Of a stretch of 64,000 nt of DNA, positions 56,622-64,000 are shown piece after piece; within the stretch, counting starts at the first letter, position 1; each line of letters opens with the position of its first letter. Location: NCBI GenBank assembly GCA_963976435.1, contig CAXBKQ010000007.1:80535-144534 (forward strand), written 5' to 3'. Below the pieces are notes generated by a model that saw only the letters and a list, made by a program, of their open reading frames with translations, was not told the DNA's origin and made no database searches. A program made the position numbers and the translations under genes. Source of the DNA: CAKZNE01 sp963976435. GTDB taxonomy: Bacteria > Bacteroidota > Bacteroidia > Flavobacteriales > Schleiferiaceae.

Positions 56622-56918
56622 GGGTATTTGCTTAATTCAACGAAACTAAAGTTTTAAAAACAATTAATTCTTGCTGTATTGTTAATTGAATAAAACTAAA
56701 AAATTGAAATGCAAAGGTGAATGGAAATGAATATTTGTGGGGATTTTTTTATTATTTGTTGGTAATGAGCCTTTATTTGAGTTTAATTCGAAAAAAAAGG
56801 CTTAATCTTAATTATTCCTAAAAACCTGGGCTTAAACAGATTGAAATATTTCCAATAAGATTTTAAATCTTCGCTTCTCAAATTCGCAAGCTTTCTTAAA
56901 TTCACAAAAAAATAAAAC
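56622..56918. other. Divergent promoter region between the macroglobulin and ABC genes
   Basis: This 297-bp A/T-rich gap has no gene. On the plus strand a TTG, 20-nt spacer and TAAATCTT can serve the ABC operon, and the palindrome GAAATATTTC lies in the spacer. On the minus strand CACCTTTG matches 7 of 8 positions (TA to CA). None is a full consensus. Confidence 0.4.
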
Positions 56919-57821
56919 ATGAGCATACTGTCCATTCAGGAGGTATCCAAATTTTATGGCGACTACCAAGCCTTAGACTCTGTTTCTATAGAAATTAGCA
57001 AAGGCAGCATCTTTGGTTTATTAGGGCCCAATGGAGCAGGAAAAACCTCCTTAATTAGAATTATTAATCAAATAACTGGTCCCGATAAGGGCAAGGTTTT
57101 ATTTGATGGACAAAACTTATCTCCAGAGCATATTTCACGAATAGGATATTTACCAGAAGAAAGAGGTTTATATCCTAAAATGAAAGTAGGCGAACAAATT
57201 ATGTATTTGGCCCGCCTCAAAAACCTGGACAAGGCTAGTGCCAAAAAAACCATAAAAGATTGGTTTCAAAGGTTCGAAATAGAATCTTGGTGGAATAAAA
57301 ATGTGGAAGAGCTGAGCAAAGGAATGCAACAAAAAGTTCAGTTTATTGCAACGGTAATTCACCAACCAGATTTATTAATATTTGATGAGCCCTTCACCGG
57401 TTTTGACCCCATCAATACCAATCTTATAAAAAGCGAAATTCGCAGATTAAGAGATGAGGGTGCCACCATAATTTTTTCTACCCATCGAATGGAATCTGTT
57501 GAAGAAATTTGCGATGATATTGCCCTCATAAATAAATCCCATAAAATTCTTGAAGGTCCAATAAAGGAAGTTAAAAAGGCGCATAAAAGCCATAATTATA
57601 TTATGGAAGTGAAGGGTGATTTTAAAGATACATTACCCACGGGGATGACAATGAAAACCAATGAGTTTAAAGATGGCATTAGTCTTTTAAAAGTTGCTAT
57701 TCCCGACGACAATCCCACAGCACTAATCGAAAAAATTATCAGTCAACATCAGCTCATCTCATTTAATGAGGAGATACCTAGTCTCAATGATATATTCATC
57801 CAAAAAGTTCAAGAAGTATGA
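56919..57821 (+). CDS. ABC transporter ATP-binding protein (NatA-like)
   Basis: This 300-residue nucleotide-binding domain has Walker A G-P-N-G-A-G-K-T (36-43), signature L-S-K-G-M-Q-Q (132-138), Walker B L-L-I-F-D-E (152-157) and an H-loop (S-T-H-R). A C-terminal DUF4162-like part follows (about 220-295). It pairs with the permease encoded next, whose start overlaps its stop by 4 nt (ATGA). NatA-like exporters move sodium or drugs; the substrate is not certain. It heads the five-gene unit. Confidence 0.92.
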   Translation: MSILSIQEVSKFYGDYQALDSVSIEISKGSIFGLLGPNGAGKTSLIRIINQITGPDKGKVLFDGQNLSPEHISRIGYLPEERGLYPKMKVGEQIMYLARLKNLDKASAKKTIKDWFQRFEIESWWNKNVEELSKGMQQKVQFIATVIHQPDLLIFDEPFTGFDPINTNLIKSEIRRLRDEGATIIFSTHRMESVEEICDDIALINKSHKILEGPIKEVKKAHKSHNYIMEVKGDFKDTLPTGMTMKTNEFKDGISLLKVAIPDDNPTALIEKIISQHQLISFNEEIPSLNDIFIQKVQEV

Positions 57822-59119
57822 ATAAAATAGGTTTAATCATCCAAAGGGAATTTAGCACCCGAGTAAGAAAGAAGAGCTTTATAATCATGACTATTTTGGG
57901 TCCTATTCTTTCAGTGGCCCTTTTTGTTTTACCGGCCTATTTGGCCACCTTACCAGGAGAGGAAAAGGTAGTTTTGGTTTTAGATAAAGTCCATCTAATG
58001 GACAATGACAGGGGTAAAGAAGGATTAAAATTTGAATATCTAAACCCAAAAAACTTCGACCTTGTTGCTGCTAAAGAGATTTTAAAGGAAACCGGCAAAT
58101 ATGGATTATTGTATATCCCCGATGGAGGGAATATGGATCCAGATTGGATTCGGAAAAAAGCCACTCTTTATACAGAAGGAGATGCCAACCTTGGTACGGT
58201 AAACTATATCGAAAATCGCTTGGCCAGTTATATTCAACTTCAAAAATTAAAGCTTGAAAATGTTGATCCTGAAGCGGTGAAACGCAGTAGAACTGTAGTA
58301 AACCTCAACACAATTAATATAGAAGAAAAGGAGGAAAAAGCTAGTGCTGCCGAATTAAAAATGGGTATTGGCTACGTTTCTGGATTTATGATTTACATTT
58401 TTGTATTCCTTTATGGTGCACAAATAATGAGGGGAGTAATAGAAGAAAAAACCAGCCGTATTGTAGAAGTAATGATATCCTCTGTAAAGCCTTTTGAGCT
58501 TATGCTTGGAAAAATTTTAGGCCTTGCTGGAGTGGCATTATTACAATTTTTAATATGGTTGATTTTTGGAGGATTGATGTATTTCCTTGCCACCACCTTT
58601 ATTTTGGGCGATGCCCTAGACGCCGCCAATATCAGTCAGGAAAATGCTGGGAATAATGATATGATGATGGGAATTATTAATTCTATAGACTCCATTAATT
58701 TTCCAGCCATTATAGGAAGCTTTTTATTCTTTTTCATTTTTGGATATTTATTATACGCTGCCCTTTTTGCAGCTATTGGTTCGGCGGTAGATAAGGAATC
58801 TGACACCCAGCAATTTATGCTACCTATTTCCCTACCACTTATTGCAGCCATAATTGTTTTGGTTACTGCATTAGATAAACCAGATGGTCCAATTGCATTT
58901 TGGTTTTCTATGATTCCCCTCACCTCTCCAGTTGTGATGATGGCCAGAATTCCATTTGGAGTGCCAGTATGGGAAATTGTTTTATCCATGAGCTTATTGG
59001 TTATTACCTTTTTATTTACCACTTGGATGGCTGGAAAAATTTACAGAACAGGAATTTTAATGTATGGTAAAAAGCCGACCTTTAGAGAACTTATTAAGTG
59101 GATTCGATATAAGGGGTAA
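57818..59119 (+). CDS. ABC-2 type permease (NatB-like)
   Basis: This 433-residue membrane protein has an N-terminal anchor helix (about 25-45), a large extracytoplasmic domain (50-170) and five or six C-terminal hydrophobic segments. The motif V-I-E-E-K-T-S-R-I-V-E-V-M-I-S-S-V at about 210-225 is characteristic of the ABC-2/NatB family. It works with the preceding ATPase, likely as a sodium or small-molecule exporter. The MscS gene follows within 1 nt. The substrate is unknown. Confidence 0.9.
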   Translation: MNKIGLIIQREFSTRVRKKSFIIMTILGPILSVALFVLPAYLATLPGEEKVVLVLDKVHLMDNDRGKEGLKFEYLNPKNFDLVAAKEILKETGKYGLLYIPDGGNMDPDWIRKKATLYTEGDANLGTVNYIENRLASYIQLQKLKLENVDPEAVKRSRTVVNLNTINIEEKEEKASAAELKMGIGYVSGFMIYIFVFLYGAQIMRGVIEEKTSRIVEVMISSVKPFELMLGKILGLAGVALLQFLIWLIFGGLMYFLATTFILGDALDAANISQENAGNNDMMMGIINSIDSINFPAIIGSFLFFFIFGYLLYAALFAAIGSAVDKESDTQQFMLPISLPLIAAIIVLVTALDKPDGPIAFWFSMIPLTSPVVMMARIPFGVPVWEIVLSMSLLVITFLFTTWMAGKIYRTGILMYGKKPTFRELIKWIRYKG

Positions 59120-59120
59120 A

Positions 59121-59963
59121 ATGGAACAGATTAAAGATTTTTTGGATTATACGCTCTTCTCCATTGGGAAGACTACCATACATGTATATAGTCTAGTTGG
59201 AATAGTTGTCATTTTCTTGTTGGCAAGGATTATTTTATGGCTAATTAAAAAATTCCTTCAGCGAAAAGTAGCTAAAAACAGTATAGATCCGGGAAAGAGC
59301 TATGCCATTTTGCAAATATTCTCTTATGTGATTTATACACTCGCTATTCTGCTGAGCATAGATAGTATTGGCATTAAAATCACGGTTCTCTTTGCTGGTT
59401 CAGCAGCGCTCTTGGTAGGATTGGGATTAGGGCTTCAAGATTTATTTAGGGATTTTATCGCTGGATTTATCATTCTTTCGGAAAGGGCAGTTACGGCTGG
59501 CGATATTGTAAATATTGATGGTACGGTAGGTATGGTTAGAGAGGTGGGATTGAGAACCACTTCTTTGGTAACCCGAGATGATATAGTATTAATTGTTCCC
59601 AACCAAAAACTTACTTCCAACAATCTTGTAAACTGGTCTCAGAATAATAAAACTACCCGTTTTAACATTGAAGTAGGAGTAGCCTATGGTAGTGATACTC
59701 AATTGGTGAAAAAATTATTGTTGGATTGCGTATCACATAATCCACATATAAAAAAGAAACCAGCCCCACAGGTACAATTCCAAAATTTTGGCAACAGCTC
59801 CTTAGACTTTTCCATCTATTTTTATTCCGATCAGCTTTTTCAAATTGAAAAAATAAAAAGCGATATACGATTTGACATAGACCAGGAATTTAGAGATAAT
59901 AAGGTTACTATTCCTTTCCCACAAAGAGATCTTTGGGTAAGACAAATGCCAAGTTCTGAATGA
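59121..59963 (+). CDS. Small mechanosensitive channel (MscS family)
   Basis: This channel opens under membrane tension to release osmolytes. The start is set at ATG 59121 (M-E-Q-I-K-D-F-L-D, 280 residues); an earlier in-frame start would lie inside the permease gene. Three hydrophobic segments precede the pore-lining G-S-A-A-L-L-V-G-L-G-L-G-L-Q region, then the MscS beta domain (G-D-I-V-N-I-D-G-T-V-G-M-V-R-E-V-G-L-R-T-T) and a C-terminal alpha/beta part. It follows the permease stop by 1 nt and overlaps the Ppx start by 4 nt (ATGA). Confidence 0.93.
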   Translation: MEQIKDFLDYTLFSIGKTTIHVYSLVGIVVIFLLARIILWLIKKFLQRKVAKNSIDPGKSYAILQIFSYVIYTLAILLSIDSIGIKITVLFAGSAALLVGLGLGLQDLFRDFIAGFIILSERAVTAGDIVNIDGTVGMVREVGLRTTSLVTRDDIVLIVPNQKLTSNNLVNWSQNNKTTRFNIEVGVAYGSDTQLVKKLLLDCVSHNPHIKKKPAPQVQFQNFGNSSLDFSIYFYSDQLFQIEKIKSDIRFDIDQEFRDNKVTIPFPQRDLWVRQMPSSE

Positions 59964-60904
59964 GAATAGCCATTATTGACATGGGCACCAATACCTTTAA
60001 TTTATTAATTCAGGATACCGAAAGTGCTCAACTGATCTTAAAAAATAAAATTTCCGTACGGCTTGGAGAAGGTGGTTTGTTGAATAATAAACTCCTTCCA
60101 TCGGCAATGGAAAGAGGAATTGCTGCCTTACAAAAACATAAAAAGAGCATACTCGAAAACCAGGTAACACATTGCTATGCCTTTGCCACATCGGCTGTAA
60201 GAAGTGCTAAAAACGGAAAAGAATTTGCTGAAATGGCGGCTCTAAAAACTGGTATTAAAATAAATATTATTTCGGGAGATGCTGAAGCAAATCTCATTTA
60301 TGAAGGGGTGAAATTACTCTATGATTTTAGGGATACCTACTCCCTAATAATGGATATTGGAGGTGGAAGCACAGAGTTTATATTAGTAAATTCTCAAGGG
60401 GTGAAATGGCAAAAAAGCTATGACCTAGGGGTAAGCCGACTTATGCAAATTTTCAATCCCAGTGATATAATTGAGCCGAAAGAAAGTGAAAATATATACC
60501 AATATTTAGATGGGGAATTGGCGGAATTATTGGCAGTTTGTAAAAAATTTCCTCCAGTGGAATTAATTGGTAGCAGTGGATCCTTTGACACTCTGGCTCA
60601 AATGATAATAGAGAGACATAACTATAAATGTAATTTGGAAGAAAGCTCAAAATATGAATTTCAAATAGAAGATTATCATGAAATTTCGGAATTAATGATG
60701 CTAAGAAATTTTGAGCAAAGATTAAACACTCCTGGCATGATTCCCATGCGTGCCGACCTAATTGTAATGGCATGTATTTTGGTAAATCACAGCCTTGACA
60801 GATTATCCATTTCAAAAATGAAATTATCCGCCTTCGCTTTAAAGGAAGGTGTTTTTAAAACCTTAGAAAAAGAAAATACTCCATGGCAAGAATCCTTATT
60901 ATAG
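59960..60904 (+). CDS. Ppx/GppA family phosphatase
   Basis: The family hydrolyses inorganic polyphosphate or pppGpp. The 314-residue protein has the actin-like ATPase fold: I-A-I-I-D-M-G-T-N-T-F-N-L-L at the N-terminus, A-T-S-A-V-R-S-A, S-G-D-A-E-A-N-L-I-Y-E-G and D-I-G-G-G-S-T-E-F. The last about 10 residues overlap the start of the response regulator gene by 22 nt. The short (about 300 aa) form lacks the extra domains of the 500-residue enzymes. Which substrate it prefers cannot be read from sequence. Confidence 0.93.
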   Translation: MRIAIIDMGTNTFNLLIQDTESAQLILKNKISVRLGEGGLLNNKLLPSAMERGIAALQKHKKSILENQVTHCYAFATSAVRSAKNGKEFAEMAALKTGIKINIISGDAEANLIYEGVKLLYDFRDTYSLIMDIGGGSTEFILVNSQGVKWQKSYDLGVSRLMQIFNPSDIIEPKESENIYQYLDGELAELLAVCKKFPPVELIGSSGSFDTLAQMIIERHNYKCNLEESSKYEFQIEDYHEISELMMLRNFEQRLNTPGMIPMRADLIVMACILVNHSLDRLSISKMKLSAFALKEGVFKTLEKENTPWQESLL

Positions 60905-62046
60905 AAGACGAAAAAGCAATACGAAATGTGCTTAAGAATATTCTATCAGACGAAAGTAAATCCTACCAAATTGATGAAGCAGAACATGGAAAACAGGCCA
61001 TAGATAAGATGGCAGAAAGCGATTATGACCTCGCGCTTTGTGATATTAAAATGCCAGGTATGGATGGTATAGAAGTTTTGGATCATATTCGTAAAAACCA
61101 CCCAGATACCGCAGTAATTATGATCTCTGGCCATGGAGACCTAGACACCGCCGTAGACAGTATGCGCAAGGGTGCCTATGATTATATTTCAAAACCACCG
61201 GATTTAAATAGACTTCTTAGTACAGTAAGAAACGCCCTCGACAAACACAGTCTTGTAAAAGAAAATAAAGTCTTAAAGAAAAAGGTAGGGAAGAATTATC
61301 AAATGATAGGAGAATCTGGAGCATTGGCCGACATCAAAAATATTATTGAAAAAGTTGCTCCAACAGATGCTAGGGTTTTAATTACTGGTCCTAATGGAAC
61401 TGGAAAAGAACTAGTAGCGCATTGGGTTCATCAAAAAAGTGAAAGAAGTAAACTACCGCTGATAGAGGTAAATTGTGCGGCCATCCCTGCCGAATTAATT
61501 GAAAGCGAACTGTTCGGACACAAAAAAGGGGCCTTCACCTCAGCTATTAAAGACCGAAAAGGAAAGTTTGAATTGGCTAATGGTGGCAGTTTGTTTTTGG
61601 ATGAAATTGGAGATATGAGTCTATCTGCACAAGCCAAAGTCCTTAGAGCATTGCAGGAAGGAAGGATAACACCGGTAGGTGGAGATAAGGAAATAAAAGT
61701 AGATGTAAGAGTTTTAGCAGCTACCAATAAAAACCTTAGAGAAGAAATAAAAGAAGGTAGATTTAGAGAAGACCTTTACCACAGACTTAGTGTAATATTA
61801 ATTAAGGTACCGGCTTTAAATGATAGAAAAGAGGATATTCCTGAATTAACAAATCATTTTGCCAAAAAAATTGCGGAAGAGCAAGGAACAGCCGTAAAAA
61901 CCTTTTCAGACTCTGCCATTGAAGAACTTCAAAAAATAGACTGGACAGGAAATATTCGTGAATTGAGAAATGTAATTGAAAGATTAATCATTTTAGGGGG
62001 AGCAGAAATTAGCGAAGCGGATGTAAAGAATTTTGCAAGCAAATAG
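60883..62046 (+). CDS. Sigma-54-dependent response regulator without DNA-binding domain
   Basis: This NtrC-like activator has 387 residues: a receiver domain (1-120, phospho-acceptor Asp54, Lys104), then a sigma-54 AAA+ domain (about 140-375) with Walker A G-P-N-G-T-G-K-E (169-176), G-A-F-T-S-A (216-221, usual form GAFTGA), L-F-L-D-E (237-241) and the R-E-D-L-Y-H-R-L box. It ends at V-K-N-F-A-S-K directly after the AAA+ fold, with no Fis-type HTH. It would act on sigma-54 holoenzyme from solution, or through a partner. It overlaps the Ppx gene by 22 nt. Confidence 0.93.
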   Translation: MARILIIEDEKAIRNVLKNILSDESKSYQIDEAEHGKQAIDKMAESDYDLALCDIKMPGMDGIEVLDHIRKNHPDTAVIMISGHGDLDTAVDSMRKGAYDYISKPPDLNRLLSTVRNALDKHSLVKENKVLKKKVGKNYQMIGESGALADIKNIIEKVAPTDARVLITGPNGTGKELVAHWVHQKSERSKLPLIEVNCAAIPAELIESELFGHKKGAFTSAIKDRKGKFELANGGSLFLDEIGDMSLSAQAKVLRALQEGRITPVGGDKEIKVDVRVLAATNKNLREEIKEGRFREDLYHRLSVILIKVPALNDRKEDIPELTNHFAKKIAEEQGTAVKTFSDSAIEELQKIDWTGNIRELRNVIERLIILGGAEISEADVKNFASK

Positions 62047-62120
62047 ATGGGCAACTACCTTATGCGTGCATGATATTTTCAGTCATCGAAAAATTTCCTT
62101 TTAAAACCGTAGGATTTAGC

Positions 62121-62128
62121 TATATTTA
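62121..62128 (+). promoter_or_regulatory. Candidate -7 box for the small acidic protein gene
   Basis: TATATTTA matches 7 of 8 positions of TAnnTTTG, 23 nt before the ATG at 62152. TTTT lies 18 nt upstream in place of TTG. Confidence 0.35.
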
Positions 62129-62151
62129 TTTTCAGTTAACCAAATCGAACC

Positions 62152-62388
62152 ATGAACTTACCAAACTTCCTTGTAGCCGACAACACGGATATGCCCGATG
62201 AAATCTTTATTATCCACACCCAATATCCCAGGTTTGCATGGTCTGTAAATACGGACGAAGTAGAGTGGATGGATGAGTTGGAAGGTGAAGAAGAAGATCT
62301 AATCACCGAGATAGCGAATCTTTTAGATTCCGCTGAAGCCTTTTACGAAAGGGAAATGACAAGGCATGAAAAAGAACTTTCTGCCTAG
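62152..62388 (+). CDS. Small acidic conserved protein of unknown function
   Basis: This 78-residue cytosolic protein is strongly acidic. It begins M-N-L-P-N-F-L-V-A-D-N and has I-F-I-I-H-T-Q-Y-P-R-F and V-E-W-M-D-E-L. I recognise the pattern as a small conserved protein of Flavobacteriales without a known role. A weak promoter precedes it. It follows the response regulator by 105 nt and precedes the MATE gene by 104 nt, so it is probably transcribed separately. Confidence 0.6.
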   Translation: MNLPNFLVADNTDMPDEIFIIHTQYPRFAWSVNTDEVEWMDELEGEEEDLITEIANLLDSAEAFYEREMTRHEKELSA

Positions 62389-62455
62389 AAGTTTTATTCC
62401 CTTTTGGTCGAGTACATTTTTATTCCATAAATTTTAATTCATAGAATAGAGAAAT

Positions 62456-62476
62456 GGCGAATGTCTTACTTTCGCC
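62456..62476 (+). terminator. Weak hairpin upstream of the MATE gene
   Basis: GGCGAA (62456-62461) pairs with TTCGCC (62471-62476) over a 9-nt loop, followed by TTTCTAAATTTTTG. It may end the small acidic gene; the stem is only 6 bp. Confidence 0.35.
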
Positions 62477-62492
62477 TTTCTAAATTTTTGCG

Positions 62493-63842
62493 GTGACCAA
62501 AAGTCAACATTATAAAAAAAGTATTGCCTTAGCCCTACCTGTTATGTTGGGCCAATTAGGCCATGTAATGGTAGGATTGGCAGACAGTATAATGATTGGG
62601 CAAATAGGAACAATTCCCTTGGCGGCCAGTGCATTTGCCAATTCCATTTTTGCTATTCCTTTGGTTTTTGGAATTGGAATGGCCTATGGGATGACGCCTC
62701 CAATTGCCATGGCGGATGGAGAGAACAATACCGCTAAAGCTGGAAATTTTTTAAAACATGGTTTGGCGGTAAATTTGGCAACGGGCCTCTTAATATTTCT
62801 TTTAGTACTTCTATTTTCCTCCTTTTCACATTTATTAGGACAAGAGCCAGAAGTTTTGGAAATGTCCTATTTCTATTTATATATCATCACCTCTAGCATT
62901 TTCTTTTTTATGCTTTTCCTCACTTTTAAACAATTTGCTGAGGGCTTGTCTGACACGATTTTCGCCATGTGGGCGAGCATTGGAGCCAATTTGATAAACA
63001 TCCTTCTGAACTACCTTATGATTTATGGAAATTGGGGTTTTCCTGAATTGGGTTTGGAAGGTGCAGGATATGCCACATTAATCTCGCGAGGAATAATGGC
63101 TTTGGTAATGATGATTTATGTCTTAAAAAATTCAAAATTCAAAAAACATTTAAAGGATTGGCTACGAGACAAATGGCATCGATCTTATTTTAAAACCTTA
63201 TTAGACCTGGGAATACCCGGTGGATTACAATATGTTTTTGAAATTTCGGCATTTGCCTTAGCTGCAATTTTTGCTGGGCAAATAGGTGCAAGTTCTCTAG
63301 CAGCACATCAGGTGGCTATTAGTTTGGCAGCATTAAGTTATATGGCGGCTTCGGGATTAGGAGCAGCAGCAACAGTAAGAGTTGGTAACCAATTGGGTAG
63401 AAAAGATTTTTACAGTTTAAAAGAGGCTGCTAGAAGCTGCTTTGTTTTAGCCCTAGCTTTTATGGCCATTTGTGGACTCATCTTTTACCTTGGGCGAGAC
63501 TATTTTCCACTATTTTATACTGATGATCTTGAAGTAATAAAAATCGCTTCCTCTTTGTTAGTAATAGCCGTTGTATTTCAACTATCCGATGGACTACAGG
63601 TTGCGGTATTAGGAGCACTTAGAGGTATGTCGGATGTGAAAATCCCCACCATAATCACCTTTTTCTCTTATTGGATTATCGGTATTGGTGGTGCCTATGG
63701 AATGGGAATATATTTGGAATGGGGACCCCAAGGAATTTGGTACGGCCTTGCATCAGGATTAACCGTATCTGCCCTTCTGCTTTATTGGCGCTTTCATTGG
63801 AAATTAAATTTTTTGGCAAAGAAAGCAATGGACAAAAATTAA
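62493..63842 (+). CDS. MATE family efflux transporter (NorM-like)
   Basis: This 449-residue integral membrane protein has twelve hydrophobic segments in two six-helix halves. The start is GTG 62493. Family landmarks are L-A-L-P-V-M-L-G-Q-L, G-L-A-D-S-I-M-I-G-Q-I-G near 30, G-I-G-M-A-Y-G-M-T-P near 60, and the second-half G-I-P-G-G-L-Q-Y and V-G-N-Q-L-G. MATE proteins export cationic drugs or metabolites using sodium or proton gradients; the substrate is unknown. No strong promoter box is seen before it. Confidence 0.92.
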   Translation: MTKSQHYKKSIALALPVMLGQLGHVMVGLADSIMIGQIGTIPLAASAFANSIFAIPLVFGIGMAYGMTPPIAMADGENNTAKAGNFLKHGLAVNLATGLLIFLLVLLFSSFSHLLGQEPEVLEMSYFYLYIITSSIFFFMLFLTFKQFAEGLSDTIFAMWASIGANLINILLNYLMIYGNWGFPELGLEGAGYATLISRGIMALVMMIYVLKNSKFKKHLKDWLRDKWHRSYFKTLLDLGIPGGLQYVFEISAFALAAIFAGQIGASSLAAHQVAISLAALSYMAASGLGAAATVRVGNQLGRKDFYSLKEAARSCFVLALAFMAICGLIFYLGRDYFPLFYTDDLEVIKIASSLLVIAVVFQLSDGLQVAVLGALRGMSDVKIPTIITFFSYWIIGIGGAYGMGIYLEWGPQGIWYGLASGLTVSALLLYWRFHWKLNFLAKKAMDKN

Positions 63843-63966
63843 CTTTCTGGTCCATTGGTTTTTATTGAATTTCATAACTATCCTAAATAATTATTTTAGG
63901 GCAAAAAAAGGAGAGGAAGGGCTAAAGCCTAATTTTGGTTTCACTACAAACTAAAATCTCCTCTCT

Positions 63967-64000
63967 ATGAGCCAAATTACACTCCTACGACAAATTATTC
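63967..64000 (+). CDS. Truncated reading frame at the right edge, possibly a transposase start
   Basis: An ATG at 63967 opens a frame M-S-Q-I-T-L-L-R-Q-I-I that runs off the window. The short sequence resembles the start of IS4-type transposases seen in Bacteroidota, and it follows a purine-rich stretch with GAGAGGA / TCCTCTC pairing. Eleven residues are not enough for a firm call. Confidence 0.3.
   Translation, partial: MSQITLLRQII

Noticed and set aside
59064..59120. Extended N-terminus for the MscS gene
   Set aside because: The extra 19 residues lie inside the permease gene, and the ATG at 59121, 1 nt after its stop, is the natural start.

Overview
The window is a low-GC chromosomal segment that reads as Bacteroidota, most likely Flavobacteriales. 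The main evidence is a type IX secretion (T9SS) C-terminal sorting domain, promoters of the TTG / TAnnTTTG class instead of -35/-10 boxes, DUF4290 beside murA, a C-minus L36 and S14, a helix-turn-helix-less sigma-54 response regulator and SprB-like repeats. No rRNA, tRNA or CRISPR array was seen, and no complete mobile element; the last 34 bases may be the start of a transposase.

Layout. 1-2959 (minus): BNR-repeat exported protein, peptidase E, AlkD-like protein and a thioredoxin-like protein cut by the left edge, in overlapping frames. 3043-7219 (plus): DUF6702 protein, HupE/UreJ-like membrane protein, M1 aminopeptidase, NlpC/P60 lipoprotein. 7216-18000 (minus): DUF192 protein, Lgt, TPR protein, the Nif3/coiled-coil pair, a COG4315-type lipoprotein, a three-gene exported cluster (T9SS LRR-like protein, SprB-repeat lipoprotein with a haem-like motif, OB-fold protein) and a membrane TPR-LuxR regulator. 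18109-24104 (minus): rpsA with its own promoters and terminator, then carA-eno-citrate synthase. 24201-41147 (minus): one continuous str-S10-spc-alpha run from rpsL to rplQ, 32 genes, including fusA, secY, infA and rpoA. 41499-46383 (plus): pcrA/uvrD, DUF4290, murA, TlpA-like thioredoxin, closed by a strong terminator. 46543-48756 (plus): grpE, dnaJ, small lipoprotein. 48760-56621 (minus): alpha-2-macroglobulin lipoprotein and PBP1C. 56919-62046 (plus): ABC ATPase, ABC permease, MscS channel, Ppx/GppA phosphatase and sigma-54 response regulator, tightly coupled. 62152-63842 (plus): small acidic protein and MATE transporter.

The centre is ordinary growth machinery: ribosome, secretion, RNA polymerase alpha, glycolysis and TCA entry. 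It is flanked by envelope functions: lipoprotein maturation, peptidoglycan synthesis and cleavage, envelope defence, osmotic channels and T9SS export. The most informative departures from textbook proteins are: MurA with Asp in place of the catalytic Cys; DnaJ with only one of two zinc sites; a zinc-ribbon coiled-coil protein with all four ligands gone; an Lgt with a roughly 75-residue insertion; a mitochondrial-type citrate synthase; a CX4CH motif in a SprB-repeat lipoprotein; and a sigma-54 activator without a DNA-binding domain. Several of these are probably lineage-wide. No wholly new multi-gene system can be proved from sequence alone; the best candidates are the exported cluster 13234-16107 and the 56919-62046 operon.
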